DNA of 64,000 nucleotides. It comes from Rikenellaceae bacterium (lineage in GTDB: Bacteria; Bacteroidota; Bacteroidia; Bacteroidales; UBA932). The translations under genes were made by a program, and so were the position numbers. The stretch covers positions 17,407 to 81,406 of the forward strand of contig DOSU01000148.1 in the NCBI GenBank assembly GCA_003513895.1. The letters are read 5' to 3'. The notes beneath the pieces were generated by a model that saw nothing but the letters and a program-made list of their open reading frames with translations, did no database searches and was not told the DNA's origin. This document shows, piece after piece, positions 43,571 to 51,656 of the stretch (within the stretch, counting starts at the first letter, position 1; the number at the start of each line of letters is the position of its first letter).

Positions 43571-46051
43571 CTAATAAGTAAAGATTTTTGTATCGTCCCT
43601 GTATCCGCTAAGGTTTTTATACCAGTCATTGAAGTCTACTCCTCCGGATAATGCCCATTCGTTGAAGTGCAGATACGCTAAATCAACCGCCTGAAATTCT
43701 AATGGGTAATTGAATGTTTCCGGAATCATGATTCCCCACATCATTCCATCATCGAACTTGTACTTATCTGTAGGATGCAACTGCTTTCCGGCAAAATAAC
43801 TTACATCTGCCTTGGTAGTATGAAGGAAAGTCGGGAGATGGATCTCTTTTCCACGGTTTGTTTCACCCAAATTATTTGTAATGACAAAGAAATTTATTGA
43901 ACTCATATTCAAATCCGAAAGGTTAACAGGATTAGCAAATATAATCTTTACAGATTTATCTGGTGTTGTGATGTAACTGTCTGGAAGAGTGTTTAAGAAC
44001 GACAAATATTCTTCTGTAACAATATCTCTTACTTTGTTAAACAATGGAATAACGGCCAAATTCACTCCGCTCTCAGTTCCGTTCGAACCAACGCCAAATG
44101 GAGCTGTTCCCAATACAGGCTCCCCTGTAACGGAGGTCACATTTGAAGCATTAACCTTATCCAGCTGGAAAGCTGCGGATAATATCAAACTGCTTCCTGC
44201 TGCGCGGATGTTGTAGTCAAAATCCATTGAAGTAACTTTGTTCTCCGAATTAGAATAAAGTTTAACCCTGAAGCCAAGAACCAAGTCGTTCATATCATAG
44301 TCTCCCTTCCAAGGCCATAAATCTTCAAAAGCGAATGTTCCCCATGTTGTTTCAGTAGGAAAATAGGAGACAAAAGCAACATTTGGATCATTGTCGTCAT
44401 AATCAAATTCTGCTGCGACACCATCTTCGTCATTGTCAATGATTTCCGGTGCTGGATCCTCAATTTGCCCGGCAGCATCGTTACAAGTAGATGCCAGTAT
44501 ATTTTTAGTTTGAACTTTAGATAAAATTGAACCATTATTGTTAAAAAGTGCTTCATACAAAAGACTTCCATTTGTGCCGGAAGAGCCAATTACAAGATTT
44601 GTATGAACAAACTCAATTTTGCCATTTACTTGTGATGCAGCATATCGGAGGTCCGGAACGTTGCCCGTACACTTGAAAACCGAGTATGTGCCTGACGAGG
44701 ATAGAAGATTCATACCATAAACATCTGTTATATTCCCGGTAAGAAACATACTGCTGCCGTTCATGTTCATTGTTGTGTTGTTTATCTTAAACGTCTGACT
44801 CTCCCACAGAGATCCTTCGAATAGGTTTCCAATTGTACCTTGAAGATCCGTAAGATTTGCCGCAATGTTGCAATAGTTATTTATAGTAGCCCCACCATCG
44901 GTTTTTAGACTTGTGGTAGCAACAATTTCATTGAAATTGTCCATAACTGTGCCATTAGTCTGATAATATGTTTTTGCAGTAATTTTCCCGGAAGGATCAT
45001 TCACTACTGAAGCATTTGTTGTGATGTTGAATTTTGGTGTGTTAATGATTCCGCTGTTATAGAGGGTAGAACTGTTTGTAATAAAAACCCCGCTTTTACT
45101 GTCTGTAATCGTAAGGCTCCCCTCATTATAAAATGTACTGGCAACATTCATTTTCATGTCTTTAACGATTGAAATAGTTCCCTTATTTACGATCGTAATC
45201 CCGTCATTGAATTCAACTATTCCGGAAGAGGTTAAGTTGGTGTTTTGCTGCAAATATACTATTGGGATATTTGCATCAAAAACCCCTGTGCCTAATCCTT
45301 TTACTATAACCGATCCGCCATCCAAAATTACAATTGATGATTTGTTAAGGCTCATAGTTGACGAAGACAAATTAAGAGTTCCCTTTACGTAGAGAATCGC
45401 ATGGCCCAGATAGTTGCTCATGTTAGTTGATGCGGTTCTGGTTATTCCTGCAGGAATATAGTAGGATTTATAAGTATTACCATATGCAGAACTTTGTCCG
45501 GAGCCAAAGCCAAGAATAGTAGTACTGCCTGTTGCGCCAAGCGTTACATCATAGTTTGCCGGGATAGGAATTGAAGGTGATGTAAAAGATGCCTTTGTTG
45601 CAATTTTCTGTAACGGCTGAGCAATTGCGCTACTATTGTTTATTGTTATATTCAACTGCTGAGAAGAAATCTCGACCTTTTGAACAGTTCGTTTACCTGT
45701 AGGCAGAATCTCCTGAACATAAATCGATGAGAGTGCAGTAGGCAAAGTCAGTTTTACAACGAGGGGGCTCCCCGGTTTGGCAGCTCCTGATACGACGAGA
45801 GAGCCGTCTTTAAGCATCGGAGATGAATATATGCGAATCACTCTTATATAATTGTCGCCAATACCGCTGACAGATGGAACCTGAACATTAATATTAACAT
45901 CATGTACAGTTTTCCAGTTAAAGTCGGTAGGAATTGTTGTTCCTGGCTCAGGGCCGGGACCTGGAGTAGGGAACTTAACGCAACTACTCGAAATCAACAA
46001 TAGTAAACCAACAACCAGTAATTTGGTATTAAACAAACGATTGCGAATCAT
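43571..46051 (-). CDS. Large LruC-domain lipoprotein with beta-solenoid middle region
   Basis: An 826-residue lipoprotein. I choose the ATG at 46051, which gives a normal signal peptide and lipobox SSSC (C24) with Val-Lys-Phe-Pro; a longer frame to 46162 adds 37 non-signal residues. The order is a Pro/Gly linker (TPGPGPEPG), the FNWKTVHDVNINV module, a long Ser/Thr/Asn-rich repeat region (~215-560) with regular short strands suggesting a beta-helix, an acidic calcium-repeat-like DNDEDGVAAEFDYDDNDP, then LruC (GTFAFEDLWPWKGDYDMNDL, GKEIHLPTFLHT). Probably surface exposed and matrix- or ligand-binding. Confidence 0.84.
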   Translation of the reverse strand: MIRNRLFNTKLLVVGLLLLISSSCVKFPTPGPGPEPGTTIPTDFNWKTVHDVNINVQVPSVSGIGDNYIRVIRIYSSPMLKDGSLVVSGAAKPGSPLVVKLTLPTALSSIYVQEILPTGKRTVQKVEISSQQLNITINNSSAIAQPLQKIATKASFTSPSIPIPANYDVTLGATGSTTILGFGSGQSSAYGNTYKSYYIPAGITRTASTNMSNYLGHAILYVKGTLNLSSSTMSLNKSSIVILDGGSVIVKGLGTGVFDANIPIVYLQQNTNLTSSGIVEFNDGITIVNKGTISIVKDMKMNVASTFYNEGSLTITDSKSGVFITNSSTLYNSGIINTPKFNITTNASVVNDPSGKITAKTYYQTNGTVMDNFNEIVATTSLKTDGGATINNYCNIAANLTDLQGTIGNLFEGSLWESQTFKINNTTMNMNGSSMFLTGNITDVYGMNLLSSSGTYSVFKCTGNVPDLRYAASQVNGKIEFVHTNLVIGSSGTNGSLLYEALFNNNGSILSKVQTKNILASTCNDAAGQIEDPAPEIIDNDEDGVAAEFDYDDNDPNVAFVSYFPTETTWGTFAFEDLWPWKGDYDMNDLVLGFRVKLYSNSENKVTSMDFDYNIRAAGSSLILSAAFQLDKVNASNVTSVTGEPVLGTAPFGVGSNGTESGVNLAVIPLFNKVRDIVTEEYLSFLNTLPDSYITTPDKSVKIIFANPVNLSDLNMSSINFFVITNNLGETNRGKEIHLPTFLHTTKADVSYFAGKQLHPTDKYKFDDGMMWGIMIPETFNYPLEFQAVDLAYLHFNEWALSGGVDFNDWYKNLSGYRDDTKIFTY

Positions 46052-46088
46052 AAGCAAAATTTTATTATATTTATCAACATATTTATCA

Positions 46089-46097
46089 ACAAATGTA
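46089..46097 (-). promoter_or_regulatory. Possible -7 element for the large LruC gene
   Basis: TACATTTGT on the minus strand (complement of 46089-46097), an exact -7 match ~38 bases upstream of the chosen ATG; this supports that start over the longer frame. A direct repeat ATTTATCAACA (46070-46080 and 46081-46091) overlaps the predicted transcription start. Confidence 0.42.
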
Positions 46098-46208
46098 CAA
46101 TTATTTATAGAAAATTTAAAATAATCTATATTAATCAACATCCAGACAAACAAAATGTTCATTCTTTGAGAAAGAACAACTAACGAATATTTTTTTTCAT
46201 AAAAATTG

Positions 46209-46217
46209 TATATTTGT
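46209..46217 (+). promoter_or_regulatory. Possible -7 element for the exported-protein gene pair
   Basis: TATATTTGT is an exact -7 match, 22 bases before the ATG at 46240; the T-run at 46190-46197 stands near the -33 position without a TTG. A short inverted repeat ttcttt/aaagaa (46162-46176) lies further upstream in this 188-base divergent gap. Confidence 0.42.
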
Positions 46218-46239
46218 ATAAAGCATAAAAATTTTAACT

Positions 46240-46857
46240 ATGAAAAAGTTTCTGTTTCTATTATTTGTGATTATTCCCGGAACGTTATTTTCACTTGGAA
46301 AAGGAGAAGGTCAGGCTATACCGAAGATGAATTTTTACGGGGTAGATTTTACTTTGGTTAAAACATTCGGCGTAAAGGAAGAACCCGGTAAAGTCGCTAA
46401 GGCATTTGAAGAGATAAACAAACTTATTGTTTCTGAAACAAAGAAATACCAGTATGGAAATTTCTTTGCAAAGTACATTAGGGAGATAGACCAGTCTACA
46501 GAGTTGAAGAAAATGCAATTTACTACTTTTGATAACGTAAATATTGACGAAACGATATACAGAGCTCGCGTTATGAACGAAGCAGGAATGCCAACTTACA
46601 GCAAAACATTTAAAATTGATAATGCCGCGGTTATTGCTCTAGTTAAGTCTTTCAACACAGGCAAAGACATTGGCTATGGTGTGCTATATGTAGCAGAACT
46701 TTTAGACAAAGAGGCCGGAATGGGGAATTTTATAGCAATATGTTTCAACGTAAAAACCAAGAAAATTGTTTTCAGCGAAAGGGTTTCCGGAAAAGCAGGC
46801 GGGTTTGGATTGAGGAATTATTGGGCATCATCTTTGGAGAAAATCTTTAAACAATAA
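46240..46857 (+). CDS. Exported protein of unknown function
   Basis: A 205-residue protein that I do not recognise. A signal peptide is present (MKKFLFLLFVIIPGTLFSLG). The mature part is mixed alpha/beta with FYGVDFTLVKTFGV near the start and GNFIAICFNVKTKKIVF / SGKAGGFGLRNYW near the end. No lipobox and no transmembrane segment were seen, so a periplasmic location is likely. It is co-directional with the next exported protein 18 bases downstream. Confidence 0.75.
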   Translation: MKKFLFLLFVIIPGTLFSLGKGEGQAIPKMNFYGVDFTLVKTFGVKEEPGKVAKAFEEINKLIVSETKKYQYGNFFAKYIREIDQSTELKKMQFTTFDNVNIDETIYRARVMNEAGMPTYSKTFKIDNAAVIALVKSFNTGKDIGYGVLYVAELLDKEAGMGNFIAICFNVKTKKIVFSERVSGKAGGFGLRNYWASSLEKIFKQ

Positions 46858-46875
46858 ATAAATTCATTTATTATT

Positions 46876-47472
46876 ATGAAAAAGGTTTTATTGTTGGTTT
46901 CACTTTTCTTTATCGGATTTGTTGCATATGGCCAGAACATAAAGAAAGCATCTGGCTCCCTCAGTATCCTAAAGGATATTAACTCTATTAGTGTTTCGTT
47001 CACATATGAAAACATGAAAGTTGGTAAAATGACAGAAGAAAAATATGTTCAGGAGAAGATTGATGCCTATAATAAGAAAAAAGACGGATGGGGGGATGAA
47101 TGGCACAAGGCATGGCTGGCAGATAGGGAGGATAGATATGAGCCAAAATTTATGGAGTTGTTTTCAAAATACCTTGGAGAAAAAGACATAGAAGCAATTT
47201 TCCTGGGAAATGGGGATGTAAAGTTGATTGTAAATGTAGATTTTATCGAACCGGGATTCAATGTGGGAGTTGCAAGAAAAAGTGCTTCAGTTGATTTTAC
47301 CTGCAGATTTGTAAACAAAGAAGACGGGAGTGAAATTGCAAAAATTACAATTGAAAATTCTTCTGCAAACAATTGGGGAGGTAACGATTATGATGTGGGA
47401 TTCAGAGTTCAGGAGTCATTTGCCAAAGGAGGCCGGGAGTTGGCAAAATTCATCATTAAGAACGCTAAGTAG
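46876..47472 (+). CDS. Exported protein of unknown function
   Basis: A 198-residue protein of unknown family with a signal peptide (MKKVLLLVSLFFIGFVAYGQ). The region KKDGWGDEWHKAWLADREDR is rich in Trp and charged residues and could bind a ligand. The rest alternates short strands and helices (DVKLIVNVDFIEPGFNVG, GRELAKFIIKN). It probably forms a two-gene unit with the preceding exported protein; the FxxENxKVGKMTEEKYV helix might contact it. Confidence 0.75.
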   Translation: MKKVLLLVSLFFIGFVAYGQNIKKASGSLSILKDINSISVSFTYENMKVGKMTEEKYVQEKIDAYNKKKDGWGDEWHKAWLADREDRYEPKFMELFSKYLGEKDIEAIFLGNGDVKLIVNVDFIEPGFNVGVARKSASVDFTCRFVNKEDGSEIAKITIENSSANNWGGNDYDVGFRVQESFAKGGRELAKFIIKNAK

Positions 47473-47496
47473 TATACATATATTGTCAGTATTCAA

Positions 47497-47537
47497 AAAA
47501 TGAGAGAGAGATGTTTAACATGCAGTTCTCTTTCATT
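47497..47537. terminator. Weak hairpin between convergent genes
   Basis: An imperfect stem aatgagagagag / ttctctttcatt with one mismatch and flanking A- and T-rich bases in the 64-base gap between the exported protein and pabA. It could act in both directions but is not strong. Confidence 0.35.
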
Positions 47538-48127
47538 TACCAATGCATCCATTCACTCATTATTTCCGCTCCATACTTTGAAATAACCGACTCCGGATGA
47601 AACTGAACCCCGTAAATTTTGAACTTTTCATGAAATATTGTCATGGGAATTCCGGTTTCGTTAACGGACCCTACAGTCAAATCACAAGGTAAAGACGAGG
47701 CATTTACTGCCCATGAGTGGTAAAGACCGACCTCTATTTTTGGGAAACTCCCCTTTTCGTCATGAATCTTCCCTAAAACGGGATCGGAATTATCGGAGAG
47801 TTTAAGCAGCGACTTGTGCCCGTGAAGGGGATGTTTCAAGTTTATTAGTTTTCCGCCAAAGCTGCACGCAATGGCCTGATGTCCCAGGCAAACACCAAGA
47901 ATCGAATGGGTCTCTTTACAATATTCTACAACTTTTAACAAATCTCCGGCCTCTTGCGGCAAGCCCGGACCGGGAGAGAGAATTATATGGCTGAACTCAC
48001 CCAGTCTTGGAAAGGGTATCCGGTCGTTGTAACATATTTCAATATCGTTGTTTGTAACTCTTTTAACGAGGTGGACGATGTTGTATACAAACGAATCGTA
48101 ATTGTCTATGAGCAGAATTTTCTTCAC
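47537..48127 (-). CDS. pabA: Aminodeoxychorismate/anthranilate synthase, glutamine amidotransferase component
   Basis: A class I glutamine amidotransferase of 196 residues supplying ammonia to chorismate. It begins LLIDNYDSFVYN, has SPGPGLP, nucleophile C80 in LGVCLGHQAIA and the His/Glu pair in VQFHPES. It is divergent from pabB with 36 bases between the two ATGs, so the pair serves folate synthesis; TrpG is an alternative only if no trp operon exists elsewhere. A -7-like TACTTTTGT (complement of 48131-48139) is so close that the transcript would be almost leaderless. Confidence 0.9.
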   Translation of the reverse strand: MKKILLIDNYDSFVYNIVHLVKRVTNNDIEICYNDRIPFPRLGEFSHIILSPGPGLPQEAGDLLKVVEYCKETHSILGVCLGHQAIACSFGGKLINLKHPLHGHKSLLKLSDNSDPVLGKIHDEKGSFPKIEVGLYHSWAVNASSLPCDLTVGSVNETGIPMTIFHEKFKIYGVQFHPESVISKYGAEIMSEWMHW

Positions 48128-48163
48128 AAAACAAAAGTATATATTTTGTTACATTTGTATGCA

Positions 48164-49162
48164 ATGAAATACAAGGGTATATATATAAAATCGCAGGAAG
48201 TACGACGCAGGATGAACGATGCGGGAAAGGTAAGCCGGCCTTTCCTTTTTGCCATAGACTTTGAAATGGAGAACGGCTTCTTTGTCGATGATCCCCTCAG
48301 TCAAAACGATGTATTGTTTCGTATTGGCGAAACAAAGAACTATAAGGAATTAATTTTACCGCAAGACGATTCTCTTCTTCAAATAAAAGATCTCATTCCA
48401 TACGGCGATTATTCCGAAAAGTATAAAGCGGTAACGAGAGGCCTTATGAGAGGAGATACATATCTCATTAATCTCACGGCGAAAACAGAGATTGAATCTA
48501 CAATCTCTTTGCAGCAGATATTAAAATCCACTATTTCGCCATTTGGAATTTGTGCCTGGGACAGCTTTATCTCGTTCTCTCCTGAAAGATTTATAAGGAT
48601 TGAAAATGGAATTATCTCCTCCTGTCCAATGAAAGGAACAATAGATGCCTCAATTCCGGGTGCTTCGGAGATTATACTCAATGACTATAAAGAAAGTTGC
48701 GAACACAATACAATAGTGGACCTTATTCGCAACGATATTGGAAAGGTTTCCGAACGAGTATGGGTAGAGCGTTTCCGTTATATCGACAACATCAAGACCG
48801 ACAGAGGTGCAATCCTGCAGGTCAGTTCAGACATTCGGGGAGAGCTCCCTTTGGGTTGTAAAAATAATCTTGGAGATATCATCTTCTCCATGCTTCCTGC
48901 AGGATCGGTATCGGGAGCACCAAAGCCATCTACCCTAAAGCTTATCTCCAATGCAGAAGGAGAAAACAGAGGTTTCTATACGGGTGTTTTTGGCTATTTT
49001 GACGGCACTATGCTGGATTCGGCAGTACTCATTAGATTTATTGAGAAAATGGCAGATGGCACACTTTTTTACCACAGTGGAGGAGGAATTACTGTGAATA
49101 GCAGATGTAAAGAAGAGTATGAAGAGTTAATTGCAAAAATTTATCTTCCTCTTAAAAAATGA
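48164..49162 (+). CDS. pabB: Aminodeoxychorismate synthase component I
   Basis: Converts chorismate plus ammonia to 4-amino-4-deoxychorismate. It shows SFISFSPERF, PMKGTID, DLIRNDIGKVS, LPAGSVSGAPKP and FYTGVFGYFDG of the chorismate-binding fold. The frame stays open upstream to 47954, but that part runs antisense to pabA and is not conserved. ATG 48164 (332 residues) keeps the helix QEVRRRMND; ATG 48212 is the alternative, and a -7 match TACATTTGT at 48150-48158 would fit it better. The end overlaps pabC by four bases. Confidence 0.9.
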   Translation: MKYKGIYIKSQEVRRRMNDAGKVSRPFLFAIDFEMENGFFVDDPLSQNDVLFRIGETKNYKELILPQDDSLLQIKDLIPYGDYSEKYKAVTRGLMRGDTYLINLTAKTEIESTISLQQILKSTISPFGICAWDSFISFSPERFIRIENGIISSCPMKGTIDASIPGASEIILNDYKESCEHNTIVDLIRNDIGKVSERVWVERFRYIDNIKTDRGAILQVSSDIRGELPLGCKNNLGDIIFSMLPAGSVSGAPKPSTLKLISNAEGENRGFYTGVFGYFDGTMLDSAVLIRFIEKMADGTLFYHSGGGITVNSRCKEEYEELIAKIYLPLKK

Positions 49163-49746
49163 TGAGATTCATTGAAACCATAAAAATTGAAAATGGGATT
49201 GCCCAAAACCTTGATCTTCATTTGGAGAGAGCATCTAAGACATGTTTATACCATTTTGGATTGAGAATGGTTTTCCCATTCAGTACAATTATAAACGAAT
49301 TAAGAAATTCTCATAATGAGGGAATATATAAACTTAGAATAATATACGCCGGCAAAATTGAGCATTTTACAATAGAAAAATATCAGCCTAAAATTGTAGA
49401 GAAACTTAAAATTGTGGATGGAGGCAAAATTGATTATTCTTTCAAATTTGAGGACAGGCTAGCTTTGAATAAGCTCCTTGATCAAAGAGGAGATTGCGAT
49501 GATATAATTATTGTTAAAGACGGATTCGTTACTGATACCTCTTATTCTAACCTTGTATTCTCGGATGGAAAACAATTTTTCACTCCCTCAAGTTTTTTGC
49601 TCAATGGTATAAAAAGACAGCAGTTGTTAAGAGACGGAAAAATTAAAGAGAAGGAGATTAAGATGGCGGATATAAAAAAATATACAAGCGTTTTTATGAT
49701 AAACTCAATGTTAGATTTCGCTCAAATCATGAGACTAATTGAATAA
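49159..49746 (+). CDS. pabC: Class IV aminotransferase, probable aminodeoxychorismate lyase
   Basis: A 195-residue PLP enzyme of the BCAT/ADC-lyase fold, removing pyruvate from aminodeoxychorismate to give 4-aminobenzoate. It shows FIETIKIENG and LDLHLERA at the N-terminus, YKLRIIY with the likely PLP lysine, DTSYSNLVFSDG and TPSSFLLNGIKR. It overlaps pabB by four bases. It is shorter than E. coli PabC but of the size seen in compact versions fused or linked to pabB. Confidence 0.86.
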   Translation: MMRFIETIKIENGIAQNLDLHLERASKTCLYHFGLRMVFPFSTIINELRNSHNEGIYKLRIIYAGKIEHFTIEKYQPKIVEKLKIVDGGKIDYSFKFEDRLALNKLLDQRGDCDDIIIVKDGFVTDTSYSNLVFSDGKQFFTPSSFLLNGIKRQQLLRDGKIKEKEIKMADIKKYTSVFMINSMLDFAQIMRLIE

Positions 49747-49763
49747 TAATTGTCTGGTTTATA

Positions 49764-50633
49764 TTATTTTATTGGATTTTTTGATGCAATGACAAGTGGG
49801 TAATCTTTGGGCTTGAATTCGTCTAATTTGAGCAAAGAATATTTCTTCCCATAAATAATTAAACGTAAAACCTTTGCTAAAGGTTCAAATCTTCGGGGAA
49901 CCCTAAGCAAACTGCCTACTCTCTCAAATTCATAAAAATATTTATATCCACAGTTCATTAACAAATCCACAATCGGAGGTACACCTTTGGTATAAACGGC
50001 CACTAAAAATTCAAATGCAATTATCGCCTCTCCCGACATTAGAGTAACCTTTAAACCTGATAGCGCTTGAAACTCATGACCTTCGGTATCAATTTTTATA
50101 AAATCAACTTTTGATAAAACAGGTTTAGGCAGGACATCATCAAGACGATTGACATCTAATTCGATTTTCTTGAAAATTTCATCTTTGAAACCGATACGGT
50201 CTCTTCCTATTTGCGTTTCTCCAATATTTGTAAGATTTTCTAATGCACTTAATTTCCCTTTTATATTGGACGCACCTAAATTAATGGCTTTTATATTATC
50301 AAACTCTTCAATATTTAATTTCAGTAGTCTGAATGACCTGGGATTTGGTTCGAAACTGATAACATTTTCAAAAAACTCAGAAAAAAACAAGCTATGATTC
50401 CCAATATTAGCACCAATATCAAGGCATACCCTTCTTTTAGCCAATTTGGGGAATATAAATTTTTTTAAATTTTCACACTCTTCTTTTTCATATCTTCCCC
50501 TAGTAAAAATGTCCTGTGAAATAAGGTCGGAGCTATAGCAGGCAATTCTGGGATAATTTGAGTAAAAAAAATACCTCTTTCGTTCAAGATAATGCTCTGC
50601 AATTCTCCTCTCAATCAGTTCAACGATTTTCAT
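49764..50633 (-). CDS. FkbM-family methyltransferase
   Basis: A 289-residue SAM-dependent methyltransferase. The SAM site is VCLDIGANIGNHSLFF, followed by VISFEPNPRSF, and the family block FIKIDTEGHEFQAL. FkbM enzymes methylate hydroxyl groups on sugars, polyketides or peptides. A target in the polysaccharide or the NRPS product is possible but not shown. A -7-like element TACCTTTAT (complement of 50661-50669, one mismatch) lies upstream. Confidence 0.87.
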   Translation of the reverse strand: MKIVELIERRIAEHYLERKRYFFYSNYPRIACYSSDLISQDIFTRGRYEKEECENLKKFIFPKLAKRRVCLDIGANIGNHSLFFSEFFENVISFEPNPRSFRLLKLNIEEFDNIKAINLGASNIKGKLSALENLTNIGETQIGRDRIGFKDEIFKKIELDVNRLDDVLPKPVLSKVDFIKIDTEGHEFQALSGLKVTLMSGEAIIAFEFLVAVYTKGVPPIVDLLMNCGYKYFYEFERVGSLLRVPRRFEPLAKVLRLIIYGKKYSLLKLDEFKPKDYPLVIASKNPIK

Positions 50634-50756
50634 TTCAATAGGATTATTTTTTTTTAAAAAATAAAGGTAAAATTATTACTCGAAAAGTCAAAAATGTGTG
50701 AATTATATAAGATTTAAACATAATTGAGTAGCATTATACAGGGATAATCTCATCAC

Positions 50757-50785
50757 TTTTGACGCTTCATCATTTAAAGTCAAAA
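50757..50785. repeat. Inverted repeat upstream of the PorT-family barrel gene
   Basis: TTTTGAC (50757-50763) and GTCAAAA (50779-50785) form perfect seven-base arms 15 bases apart, ending 24 bases before the ATG. A third copy of GTCAAAA lies at 50687-50693. Could be an operator or a leader hairpin; no promoter match is obvious in this 176-base gap. Confidence 0.4.
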
Positions 50786-50809
50786 TAATTTAATTTAAAA
50801 GAAGAAGTA

Positions 50810-51448
50810 ATGAAAAAAGTAATTTTAGTTTTCGCATTTGCAACCTTTATGTTTGGTAGCATGTTTGCGCAAAAGAGCAGTTCCGATTTCAGAGAGAAAT
50901 TATCGTTTGGCCTAAAGGCCGGTATTAATATATCAAATGTATATGATTCTCAGGGAGAACAATTTAATGCCGATTCCAAAATAGGTTTGGCTGCAGGTGT
51001 TTTTGTTGCCCTGCCGCTGGGGAAATATTTTGGTGTTCAGCCGGAGATTCTATTCTCGCAGAAAGGATATCAGGGTTCGGGTTCGTTATTAGGTAGCAAC
51101 TATAGTTACTCTTATACAAGTAATTATATAGATGTGCCATTGTTGTTTGCCATCAAACCAATTTCCATGATTACCATATTGGTAGGTCCTCAGTACTCTT
51201 TCCTTGTAAAAGATAATTATACTTTTAATAGTGCAATTATTAATATCGATCAGGAAAATGAGTTTGAGAATGACAATATCCGTAAAAACACCCTTTCTCT
51301 TTTGGGAGGCGTTGATTTTAACTTCAACAGAATTGTTATCGGCACAAGAGTAGGATGGGACCTTCAGGCCAATAAAGGCGATGGTACTTCAGAAACTCCA
51401 CGCTATAAAAATATCTGGTATCAGGCTACAATCGGATTCAGATTCTAA
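50810..51448 (+). CDS. PorT-family outer-membrane beta-barrel protein
   Basis: A 212-residue protein with a signal peptide ending MFAQ, then eight amphipathic strands typical of small Bacteroidota barrels: SFGLKAGINISNV, GLAAGVFVALPLGKYFGVQP, ILFSQKGYQ, YIDVPLLFAIKP, ILVGPQYSFLV and a C-terminal Phe (ATIGFRF). Role unknown; often abundant structural proteins. It has an excellent terminator and is separate from the NRPS transcript. Confidence 0.88.
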   Translation: MKKVILVFAFATFMFGSMFAQKSSSDFREKLSFGLKAGINISNVYDSQGEQFNADSKIGLAAGVFVALPLGKYFGVQPEILFSQKGYQGSGSLLGSNYSYSYTSNYIDVPLLFAIKPISMITILVGPQYSFLVKDNYTFNSAIINIDQENEFENDNIRKNTLSLLGGVDFNFNRIVIGTRVGWDLQANKGDGTSETPRYKNIWYQATIGFRF

Positions 51449-51465
51449 TTATCAGCTATTCCATT

Positions 51466-51510
51466 AAACAAAGCACCTGCACATTTTTTGTGCAGGTGCT
51501 TTGTTTTAGC
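51466..51510 (+). terminator. Strong Rho-independent terminator
   Basis: A perfect 18-base stem, 51466-51483 with 51489-51506 (core gcacctgcaca / tgtgcaggtgc), with a five-T loop and flanking T bases, 17 bases after the barrel gene stop. It isolates the next promoter from readthrough. Confidence 0.92.
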
Positions 51511-51557
51511 AATTATTGGTTTCATTATTTTTTCTTGTAAATAAGCAGTTTATATAC

Positions 51558-51588
51558 TTGATATTTGGATGTAAAAAAGTAAATTTGT
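51558..51588 (+). promoter_or_regulatory. Bacteroidota-type promoter for the DUF481-NRPS operon
   Basis: TTG (51558-51560), a 19-base spacer and TAAATTTGT (51580-51588), an exact -7 match. Transcription would start near 51594 with a ~60-base leader. It follows the terminator at 51466-51510, and no other promoter-like site is seen before the NRPS genes. Confidence 0.65.
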
Positions 51589-51656
51589 AAGCCCAGCCAG
51601 ACTTGTAAAGCTGAAACTTACATTTTTTGCTCAAAGAACAAACCGACTATATAAAT

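Noticed and set aside
43571..46051. Internal repeats as a CRISPR or satellite array
   Set aside because: The repetition is at protein level with degenerate strands; no identical DNA repeat units with spacers were seen.
46052..46162. 37-residue N-terminal extension of the large LruC lipoprotein
   Set aside because: It would bury the signal peptide; a promoter-like -7 element lies inside it and the ATG at 46051 gives a normal lipoprotein signal.
47954..48163. N-terminal extension of pabB upstream of 48164
   Set aside because: It runs antisense to conserved pabA sequence and resembles no PabB N-terminus.
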